64,000 nt of DNA from assembly GCF_001014645.1 (NCBI RefSeq), contig NZ_LASZ01000006.1:124001-188000 (forward strand). Reading direction: 5' to 3'. The position numbers and the translations under genes are program-made. Below, one piece after another: positions 54,821 to 61,709 of this stretch; position 1 is the stretch's first letter; the number at the start of each line of letters is the position of its first letter. Under the pieces are notes generated by a model. The model was not told the DNA's origin. It made no database searches and saw only the letters and a program-made list of their open reading frames with translations. This DNA is from Luteimonas sp. FCS-9. GTDB lineage: Bacteria; Pseudomonadota; Gammaproteobacteria; Xanthomonadales; Xanthomonadaceae.

Positions 54821-56299
54821 ATGCGCAACAGCAAACCGCCACTGTCGTTCTGGCAGATCTGGAACATGTGCTTCGGCTTCCTGGGCATCCAGTTCGGATT
54901 CGCCCTGCAGAACGCCAACGTCAGCCGCATCTTCCAGACGCTGGGCGCGGACATGGAGCAGGTCCCCGGCCTGTGGATCGCCGCCCCACTGACCGGCCTG
55001 CTGGTGCAGCCGGTGATCGGCTACTTCTCCGACCGCACCTGGACGCGCCTGGGCCGCCGGCGCCCGTACGTCCTGTGGGGCGCGCTGTTCTCGACCGCCG
55101 CGCTGGTGGTGATGCCGACCTCGCCCGAGCTGTGGATCGCGGCCGGCACGCTGTGGGTGCTCGACGCATCGCTGAACGTGTCGATGGAGCCGTTCCGCGC
55201 GTTCGTCGGCGACCAGCTGGCGCCGCGGCAACGCCCGACCGGCTACGCGATGCAGAGCTTCTTCATCGGCGTCGGCTCGGTGGTCGCCAGTGCGCTGCCG
55301 TTCGTGCTGGCCAAGGCCGGCGTCGCCAACACCGCCGCGCCCGGCGAGGTGCCCGACACGGTGCGCTACGCGTTCTGGTTCGGCGGCGCGGTGCTGCTGC
55401 TGGCCGTGCTGTGGACGGTGGTGCGCACGCGCGAGTACCCGCCCGAGGTGCTGCGCACGTTCGACGACGCGCAGCCCGAGGGCGCGCTGCCGGCGTCCGG
55501 CGCGCCGGCGCCGCCGGCCGGCGGCGGGCTCGCCTGGCTGCTGGTCGGCGTGGCCGGTCTCGTCGCGGTGGCCGCGCTCGGTCTGGATCGCATGCTCTAC
55601 GTGCTGGCGGGTCTGCCGCTGGGCTACGGTCTGCTGCGGCTGGTCGCCGCGCGCCTCGCCCCGCAGCGGATGCTGGCCACGATCGCCGCGGACCTGCATG
55701 CGATGCCCACGACGATGCGCCAGTTGGCGGTCGTGCAGTTCTTCTCGTGGTTCGGCCTGTTCGCGATGTGGATCTACACCACCGCGGCCGTCGCGCAGAC
55801 CCACTACGGCAGCAGCGATCCGCAGTCGGCCGCCTACAACGACGGCGCCAACTGGGTCGGCGTGCTGTTCGCCGCCTACAACGGTTTCGCCGCGCTGGCC
55901 GCGATCGTGATCCCGTGGCTGGCGCGCCGCCTGGGCCTGCGCGGCGCGCACCTGGTCAACCTGGTGCTCGGCGCGCTGGGCCTGGTGTCGATCGCGTTCG
56001 TCGACGACCCGCGCTGGCTGCTCGCCTCGATGGTCGGCGTCGGCTTCGCCTGGGCCTCGATCCTGTCGCTGCCCTACGCGCTGCTGTCCGACAGCCTGCC
56101 GGCCGAGAAGATGGGCGTGTACATGGGCATCTTCAATTTCTTCATCGTGATCCCGCAGCTGGTCGCGGTCAGCACGCTGGGCTTCCTGCTCGGCCGTGTG
56201 TTCGACGGCGAGCCGATGCGCGTGCTGATGCTCGGCGGCGCCAGCCTGGCGGTCGCGGGTCTGTGCGTGCTGCGGGTCTCGCGCCCGCGCGGCGCATGA
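54821..56299 (+). CDS. MFS sugar transporter, probable maltose/maltodextrin importer
   Basis: A 492-residue transporter with 12 predicted helices. The sequence FGFLGIQFGFALQNANVSRIFQTLGA and the loop SDRTWTRLGRRRPYVLWGA are those of the SLC45/glycoside-cation symporter-like MFS group found in maltose loci of Xanthomonas and Caulobacter. A central cytoplasmic loop (about residues 205-240) is proline/alanine-rich. GGGAGGGG lies upstream of the ATG at 54821. It sits between a cytoplasmic alpha-glucosidase and an exported amylase, so import of maltose or short maltodextrins is the likely role; sucrose is a less likely alternative. Confidence 0.87.
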   Translation: MRNSKPPLSFWQIWNMCFGFLGIQFGFALQNANVSRIFQTLGADMEQVPGLWIAAPLTGLLVQPVIGYFSDRTWTRLGRRRPYVLWGALFSTAALVVMPTSPELWIAAGTLWVLDASLNVSMEPFRAFVGDQLAPRQRPTGYAMQSFFIGVGSVVASALPFVLAKAGVANTAAPGEVPDTVRYAFWFGGAVLLLAVLWTVVRTREYPPEVLRTFDDAQPEGALPASGAPAPPAGGGLAWLLVGVAGLVAVAALGLDRMLYVLAGLPLGYGLLRLVAARLAPQRMLATIAADLHAMPTTMRQLAVVQFFSWFGLFAMWIYTTAAVAQTHYGSSDPQSAAYNDGANWVGVLFAAYNGFAALAAIVIPWLARRLGLRGAHLVNLVLGALGLVSIAFVDDPRWLLASMVGVGFAWASILSLPYALLSDSLPAEKMGVYMGIFNFFIVIPQLVAVSTLGFLLGRVFDGEPMRVLMLGGASLAVAGLCVLRVSRPRGA

Positions 56300-56355
56300 G
56301 GCGCGCGGCCGCACCGACCGATCTTCCGTCCCGTTCCAACGCCAGGAGTTCCGCG

Positions 56356-58080
56356 ATGCCGCGAACGACCCCCGTCCTGCTGGCCGCGCTGCTGTGCGCG
56401 GGCTGCAGCCACGTCGCGACCCGCGACCAGTCCGGCGTGCCCGACGCCGCCGGCCTCTACGGCACGCTCGAGCCGTTCGCCGAACACGCGGTGTACTTCG
56501 TCGTCACCGACCGGTTCGTCAACGGCGACCCGGCCAACGACCACCGCGACCAGGGTGGGGCGCACCGCACGTTCGACATTCCGGTCCGCTGCCCGGACGG
56601 CATCGACGGCAACATCGGCTACCTGGGCGGCGACTTCCGCGGCGTGCTCGACAACGCCGGCTACATCCGCGACATGGGCTTCGGCGCGGTGTGGATCACG
56701 CCGATCGTCGACAACCCGGACGAGGCATTCACCGGCGGCAATCCGATCTCGTGCAACAGCACGCTCAGCGACCGTGGCAAGACGGGCTACCACGGCTACT
56801 GGGGCACGAACTTCTACAGGCTCGACGAACACCTGCCCAGCGCCGGACTCGACTTCCGCGGCTTCACCGACGGCATGCGCGCCGCGGGTCTGAAGACCGT
56901 GCTCGACATCGTCGGCAACCACGGCGCACCGTCATGGACGATGCCCGAGGCGCAGCCCGGCTTCGGCCAGATCTTCGACGCGCAGGGCACGCTGGTCGCC
57001 GACCATCAGAACCTGCCGCCGCAGCGGCTCGACCCGAAGGGCAATCCGCTGCACGCGTTCTACAGCAATGTGGGCCCCGTCGATGCCGACACCGGCTCGA
57101 TCTTCGACGGCAACCTGGCCCAGCTCAGCGACTTCGACGCCGCGAACCCGGCGGTGATGGACTATCTGGCCGGTGCCTACCTGCAGTGGATCGACCAGGG
57201 CGCCGACGCGTTCCGGGTCGACACCATCGCCTGGATGCCGCACGCATTCTGGCGCGGCTTCGCCGAGCGCATCCGCGCCCGGCATCCGGGCTTCTTCATG
57301 TTCGGCGAGGCGTTCGAGTTCGACGCCGGCCGGATCGCCGAGCACACCTGGGCCCGGAACGGCGGCATCAGCGTGCTCGATTTCCCGATGAAGCAGGCGA
57401 TGGACGAGGTCTTCGCCAAGGGCGCGGGCTTCGAGCGTCTGGCGCCGTCGCTGCACCTGGAAGGCGGGCCGTACGCGAACCCCTACGAGCTCACGACGTT
57501 CTACGACAACCACGACATGCCGCGCATGGACGCCAGCGATGCGGGCTTCATCGACGCGCACAACTGGCTGTTCACCGCACGCGGGATCCCGGTGATCTAC
57601 TACGGCTCGGAGACCGGCTTCATGCGCGGCCGCGCCGAGCACGCCGGCAACCGCGCCTATTTCGGCCAGGCCCGCGTCGATGCCGCGTCCGCGCATCCGA
57701 TCCACGCCGCGCTGACCCGGGTGGCGAACCTGCGCCGCACGACGCCGGCGCTGCAGCGCGGGCTGCAGCTCGAGCTCGGGCTCGACGGCGACCACGCCGC
57801 GTTCTACCGCGTGCTCGACGTCGAGGGCACGGCGCAGATCGCGCTGGTGCTGCTCAACAAGGGCGACGCGCCGTGGCAGGCCGAAGTGGACCGCTGGCTG
57901 GAGCCCGGCACCTGGCGCGACGCGCTCGACGGCGGCGAGATCGCCGTGACCGACCGGCTGCGGGCCTCGGTGCCGGCGCACGGGCTGCGGGTGTTCGTGC
58001 TCGACGCGCCGCCGCGCCGCGCCGACCTGCGCGCGCGCCTGCGCCAGGCGATGGACGGCCGGCTCGGCGGACCGCGCTGA
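56356..58080 (+). CDS. GH13 alpha-amylase/cyclomaltodextrinase-like lipoprotein
   Basis: A 574-residue enzyme. The lipobox LCAGC at residues 13-17 predicts a lipoprotein. The GH13 barrel contains VYFVVTDRFVNGDPANDH, GYHGYWGTNFYRLDEHLP, LKTVLDIVGNHG, GADAFRVDTIAWM (nucleophile Asp), FFMFGEAFE (acid Glu) and LTTFYDNHDMPRM. A C-terminal beta-domain follows. It should cut extracellular or periplasmic starch or cyclodextrins into oligosaccharides that the adjacent transporter imports. AGGAG precedes the ATG at 56356. It is 56 nt after the transporter gene and followed by a 13-bp hairpin. Confidence 0.9.
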   Translation: MPRTTPVLLAALLCAGCSHVATRDQSGVPDAAGLYGTLEPFAEHAVYFVVTDRFVNGDPANDHRDQGGAHRTFDIPVRCPDGIDGNIGYLGGDFRGVLDNAGYIRDMGFGAVWITPIVDNPDEAFTGGNPISCNSTLSDRGKTGYHGYWGTNFYRLDEHLPSAGLDFRGFTDGMRAAGLKTVLDIVGNHGAPSWTMPEAQPGFGQIFDAQGTLVADHQNLPPQRLDPKGNPLHAFYSNVGPVDADTGSIFDGNLAQLSDFDAANPAVMDYLAGAYLQWIDQGADAFRVDTIAWMPHAFWRGFAERIRARHPGFFMFGEAFEFDAGRIAEHTWARNGGISVLDFPMKQAMDEVFAKGAGFERLAPSLHLEGGPYANPYELTTFYDNHDMPRMDASDAGFIDAHNWLFTARGIPVIYYGSETGFMRGRAEHAGNRAYFGQARVDAASAHPIHAALTRVANLRRTTPALQRGLQLELGLDGDHAAFYRVLDVEGTAQIALVLLNKGDAPWQAEVDRWLEPGTWRDALDGGEIAVTDRLRASVPAHGLRVFVLDAPPRRADLRARLRQAMDGRLGGPR

Positions 58081-58085
58081 GTCGC

Positions 58086-58116
58086 GCGCGGGACGCACGT
58101 GGTGTGCGTCCCGCGC
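58086..58116 (+). terminator. Strong hairpin after the amylase gene
   Basis: A perfect 13-bp stem (58086-58098 and 58104-58116) with a GTGGT loop lies 5 nt after the stop codon. It should end the transporter-amylase operon. Confidence 0.65.
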
Positions 58117-58204
58117 CGACCACGGCGCCGCGGCCGCCACGCGGGCGCGGCCCTGCGGACAGCGACGTCCGTTCAGACTGAATGGGCGTATCCGGTTGAT
58201 CGGA

Positions 58205-58218
58205 TTGACTTCAGTCAA
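58205..58218 (+). promoter_or_regulatory. FNR/Anr-type box upstream of hemN
   Basis: TTGACTTCAGTCAA, a perfect 5-4-5 inverted repeat of the FNR/DNR/FixK type, centred at 58211.5. A GATACT -10-like hexamer lies at 58242-58247. A class II arrangement (centre at -41.5) would start transcription at about 58253, at the hemN ATG. Confidence 0.75.
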
Positions 58219-58253
58219 GGCGGGAGCGACACACTGTCGCGGATACTGGCCGC

Positions 58254-59666
58254 ATGAACACCATCGCTTCCGCCCTTCCGCAGGACTGGCCCTTCGATCC
58301 GGACCTGCTGCGTCGCTACGACCGGCCCGGACCCCGCTACACCTCGTACCCGACCGCGCCGCAGTTCCTGCCCGGCTTCGGCGAGGTCGATTTCCAGGAG
58401 CTCGCGCGCCGCGGCAACGACGACCCGATCCCGCGCCAGCTGTCGCTGTACGTGCACGTGCCGTACTGCCGCAGTCCCTGCTTCTACTGCGGCTGCAACC
58501 GCATCATCACCCGCGACGAGGCGCGCGGGCAGGTCTATCTGGACCGCCTGCACCGCGAGATCGCGATGGTCGCGCCGCTGTTCGACGCCGACCGCGAGGT
58601 CGTGCAGCTGCATCTGGGCGGCGGCACGCCGAACTTCCTCAGGCCCGAGCAGATCGCCGAGCTGGTCGAAAGCCTCGGCAGGCACTTCCGCTTCAGCCAG
58701 GACGCGGCGCGCGATTTCTCGATCGAGCTCGACCCGCGCTTCGTCACGCCCGACGACATCGGGCGCCTGGCCGAGATCGGCTTCAACCGTGCCAGCCTCG
58801 GCGTGCAGGACTTCGACCCGGTCGTGCAGGCCGCGGTCAACCGCATCCAGAGCGTCGAGCAGACGCTGGAGATCATCGAGGCGAGCCGCCGCTACGGCAT
58901 GCGCTCGCTCAACGTCGATTTGATCTACGGCCTGCCCAAGCAGACGCTCGAAGGCTTCGGCCGGACGCTCGACACCGTGGTGCAGGCGCGTCCCGACCGG
59001 CTGGCGATCTACGGCTACGCGCATCTGCCCGACGTGTTCCGCCCGCAGCGCCAGATCAACTCGGCCGAGCTGCCGGCGCCCGAGGAAAAACTCGCGCTGC
59101 TCGGCCTGGCGGTCGAGAAGCTCGCCGCCGCCGGCTACCGCTACATCGGCATGGATCATTTCGCGCTGCCCGACGACGAGCTGGCGCGCGCCCAGCGCGA
59201 GGGCGGGCTGCACCGCAACTTCATGGGCTACACGACGCACGCGCAGACGGACCTGGTCGGGCTTGGCGTGAGCGCGATCAGCCACGTCGGCGACAGCTTC
59301 TCGCAGAACCACCGTGGCCTGACCGAGTGGGAGGCCGCGATCGACGCCGGCACGCTGCCGATCTGGCGCGGGCTGGTGCTCGGCCACGACGACGTGCTGC
59401 GCGCCGACCTGATCCAGCGGCTGATGTGCCAGGGCGAGATCGACATCACCGCGATCGAGCGCGCCTACGAGCTGGACTTCCCGGCCTACTTCGCCGGCGA
59501 GCTGGCGGCGCTGGCGCCGCTGCAGGCCGACGCGCTGGTCGAGTGCACGCCCACGCGCATCCGCGCCACGTCGCGTGGACGCCCGTTGCTGCGTATCATC
59601 GCCATGTGTTTCGACCGGTATCTGCAGAAGCCGAGTGAGCAGCCCCGCTTTTCCCGCACGATCTGA
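58254..59666 (+). CDS. hemN: Oxygen-independent coproporphyrinogen III oxidase
   Basis: A 470-residue radical-SAM enzyme that converts coproporphyrinogen III to protoporphyrinogen IX without oxygen. The N-terminal RYDRPGPRYTSYPTAPQF and the cluster motif CRSPCFYCGC (cysteines 72, 76, 79 and 81) are the HemN signature, along with HLGGGTPNFL and SLGVQDFDPVVQ. The length is close to E. coli HemN (457) and distinguishes it from shorter HemW proteins. The regulator gene follows 23 nt downstream. No Shine-Dalgarno sequence is seen, and the promoter geometry suggests a leaderless mRNA. Confidence 0.96.
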   Translation: MNTIASALPQDWPFDPDLLRRYDRPGPRYTSYPTAPQFLPGFGEVDFQELARRGNDDPIPRQLSLYVHVPYCRSPCFYCGCNRIITRDEARGQVYLDRLHREIAMVAPLFDADREVVQLHLGGGTPNFLRPEQIAELVESLGRHFRFSQDAARDFSIELDPRFVTPDDIGRLAEIGFNRASLGVQDFDPVVQAAVNRIQSVEQTLEIIEASRRYGMRSLNVDLIYGLPKQTLEGFGRTLDTVVQARPDRLAIYGYAHLPDVFRPQRQINSAELPAPEEKLALLGLAVEKLAAAGYRYIGMDHFALPDDELARAQREGGLHRNFMGYTTHAQTDLVGLGVSAISHVGDSFSQNHRGLTEWEAAIDAGTLPIWRGLVLGHDDVLRADLIQRLMCQGEIDITAIERAYELDFPAYFAGELAALAPLQADALVECTPTRIRATSRGRPLLRIIAMCFDRYLQKPSEQPRFSRTI

Positions 59667-59689
59667 CGCCTCGCGTCCGGAGTCCGTCC

Positions 59690-60433
59690 ATGGTCGGCCT
59701 TGAGCCGCGGCCCGGCCCGATCGCCGACGACGGCGACGAGGTCCGCTTCTGCAGCACCTGCGCATTCTCGTCGGCGTGCCTGGCCGAGGGCTACGACAAG
59801 ACCGACCTGCGCGACCTGCACGTGCTGGTCGAGCACGTCGGTCCGTTCCGCGAGGGCGACTACGTGTTCCGCGAGGGCGCGCCGTTCAACGCGATCGCCG
59901 CGGTGCGCGCCGGCACCATCAAGACCTACGTCATCGACGGCAACGGCCGCGAGCAGGTGCTGGGCTTCTTCCTGCCGGGCGAGGTGATCGGCCTCAACGC
60001 GATCCACAGCGCCCGCTACCCCTGCAACGCGGTCGCGCTGGACACGGTGATGCTGTGCCGGTTCTCGTTCCCGATGATGGCCACGCTCGCCGGGCGCATG
60101 CCGGGGCTGCAGAAACACCTCTTCAGCCTGCTGAGCCAGGACATCGGCAAGGCCTCGCTGCTGACCGGCAACTTCAGCGCCGAGGAGCGGCTGGCTGCGT
60201 TCCTGGTCACGCTCTCGCGCCGATTCGCCGCGCGCGGCTTCTCGGCCACGCGGCTGCGGCTGATGATGCCGCGCACCGACATCGCCAACTACCTGCGCCT
60301 GGCACCGGAGACGGTCAGCCGCGTGCTGCGGCGGATGCAGGACGACGGCGTGCTGCGCGTGGATCGCCGCGACCTGGAGATCCTGCAGCCGGTGGAGCTG
60401 GAGACGCTGGCTCACCACGTGCTGCGCGACTGA
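59690..60433 (+). CDS. anr: Crp/Fnr family oxygen-sensing regulator (Anr/FNR type)
   Basis: A 247-residue regulator. The N-terminal cysteines C21-x2-C24-x5-C30, together with C112 (YPCNAV), match the [4Fe-4S] ligands of E. coli FNR, so direct oxygen sensing is likely. A cyclic-nucleotide-binding-type domain (about 35-150), a dimerisation helix and a winged HTH follow. The recognition helix APETVSRVLRRMQ has the E-x2-S-R residues that read TTGA half-sites, fitting the two TTGAC-N4-GTCAA boxes nearby. It lies just after hemN and probably belongs to the same transcript. Confidence 0.93.
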   Translation: MVGLEPRPGPIADDGDEVRFCSTCAFSSACLAEGYDKTDLRDLHVLVEHVGPFREGDYVFREGAPFNAIAAVRAGTIKTYVIDGNGREQVLGFFLPGEVIGLNAIHSARYPCNAVALDTVMLCRFSFPMMATLAGRMPGLQKHLFSLLSQDIGKASLLTGNFSAEERLAAFLVTLSRRFAARGFSATRLRLMMPRTDIANYLRLAPETVSRVLRRMQDDGVLRVDRRDLEILQPVELETLAHHVLRD

Positions 60434-60529
60434 CCGCTGGTCGCACAGGCGCGCTGCCGGGCGCCCGTCGAGGAGTGCCCGCCGCTTCGTCGATGCGCAG
60501 CGGCAGGCCGCGCGGGCGGAAGGACGGGA

Positions 60530-60973
60530 TCATGCGCGCTCTCCGGGATCGGACGGGGCGGGGGTGGGCCGGTCGCGGCCTTCGATGCGGTACTGCTGCC
60601 AGAAACGTTCGGCGATCGCCGCCGCGCGCAGGTCGGCCTCGGCCTGCAGCGCGGGATTGCCGAGCGCGGCGGTGGTCTGCCGGAACAGCGTCAGCCAGCG
60701 TTCGAACAGCGCCGGCCGCAGGCCGGGCAGCGCCATGTGCCGCGGCATCGGTGCGCCGCTGAAGCGGCGCGTGCCACGCAGCACCGCCGACCAGAAGTCG
60801 ACCAGCCGCGCCAGGTGCGCGTCCCAGTCGTGGACGTGGCGCGCGAACACCGGCCCGAGCAGCGGGTCCTTGCGGACGCGCGCGTAGAAGCGGTGCACGA
60901 GCGCGATCACCTCGTCCTCGCTGCAGCACGCCGTGGCGGTGGCCGGTGATGCGGATGCTGGAGAGCGGCTCAC
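60530..60973 (-). CDS. Group III truncated haemoglobin
   Basis: A 147-residue globin. The visible core is EDEVIALVHRFYARVRKDPLLGPVF, then HVHDWDAHLARLVDFWSAVLRGTRRFSG and GLRPALFERWLTLFRQTTAALG. These are the group III truncated haemoglobin patterns, where phenylalanine, tyrosine (B10) and tryptophan positions bind oxygen or NO near the haem. The N-terminus is alanine/serine-rich with a CC pair. A GTG start at 60973 is inferred because it overlaps the upstream stop as GTGA and no ATG is available. The context with NO reductase and FNR suggests NO or peroxynitrite detoxification. Confidence 0.85.
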   Translation of the reverse strand: MSRSPASASPATATACCSEDEVIALVHRFYARVRKDPLLGPVFARHVHDWDAHLARLVDFWSAVLRGTRRFSGAPMPRHMALPGLRPALFERWLTLFRQTTAALGNPALQAEADLRAAAIAERFWQQYRIEGRDRPTPAPSDPGERA

Positions 60974-61413
60974 CAGCCCAGGTGGAACATCAGCTTGGCG
61001 AGCAGGACGATGCCGACCATGTGCGCGAACACGCTCAGGTGCAGGCGCTTGGAGGTCGACGACACCAGGCGGCCGCGGCTGCGCAGGCGCATCGCGAACA
61101 GGAAGTGCGCGAACACGCTCAGTGCGAGCACGATTTTGATCGTCAGCAGCGTGCCGAAGCTGCTCGCCAGCGGATGGGCGAGCAGTGCGCGATAGCGCCA
61201 GGCCATGCCCAGCCCACTGCCGTAGAGCGCCAGCAGCACCCACGGCATCAGCCGTCGCGCGCGCGCGCCGATCGCGACCTCGATCTGGTGCATGGCGTTG
61301 CGCGGCACGTGGCGACGCACGCCCTCGAGGATCAACACCTCGAAGAACACGGTGCCGACGAAGACGATCGCGGCGAACAGGTGCAGGACGTGGAGCAGGG
61401 CGTAGTGGCTCAT
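60970..61413 (-). CDS. Small histidine-rich membrane protein (CopD-like)
   Basis: A 147-residue protein with four predicted helices (about 3-28, 52-72, 84-108 and 122-145). Histidines occur within or at the ends of the helices (LLHVLHLF, VFAHFLFAM, LHLSVFAHMV, MFHLGW), as in CopD-like and b-type haem membrane proteins. A haem- or metal-binding role is inferred, not shown. The stop overlaps the start of the truncated haemoglobin (GTGA), so the two are made together. It is divergent from norZ across a region with an FNR-type box. Confidence 0.72.
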   Translation of the reverse strand: MSHYALLHVLHLFAAIVFVGTVFFEVLILEGVRRHVPRNAMHQIEVAIGARARRLMPWVLLALYGSGLGMAWRYRALLAHPLASSFGTLLTIKIVLALSVFAHFLFAMRLRSRGRLVSSTSKRLHLSVFAHMVGIVLLAKLMFHLGW

Positions 61414-61639
61414 GGCGGACTCGCATGCGCGCAGGGCGCGGCTGGCCGATCGGTCTTCGATGCGGACGTGGATGGATGGACGCAGCACGCGAGGCGGCGC
61501 CTTCCCGCTGGCGCGATGATCGGCCCGATGGCACGTGCCGCCAATGACCTGGGTCAACCGGTCAGGCATCGGGAAATGGCGTCGATGTGTCGCGCTTCCC
61601 TCGGGCGCAGGCGACGCGTCGGAGGCAATTCATACCGGC

Positions 61640-61653
61640 TTGACGCAGGTCAA
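61640..61653 (+). promoter_or_regulatory. FNR/Anr-type box upstream of norZ
   Basis: TTGACGCAGGTCAA, a perfect 5-4-5 inverted repeat centred at 61646.5. Class II geometry predicts transcription start near 61688, 22 nt before the norZ ATG at 61710, and a weak -10 (GACGAT) at 61676-61681. It could also act on the divergent membrane-globin operon. Confidence 0.75.
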
Positions 61654-61709
61654 GGTTGCACGGACGGGGGTGGACGACGATGCCGCGGAACCCGAAAGAG
61701 ACCCGTGCT

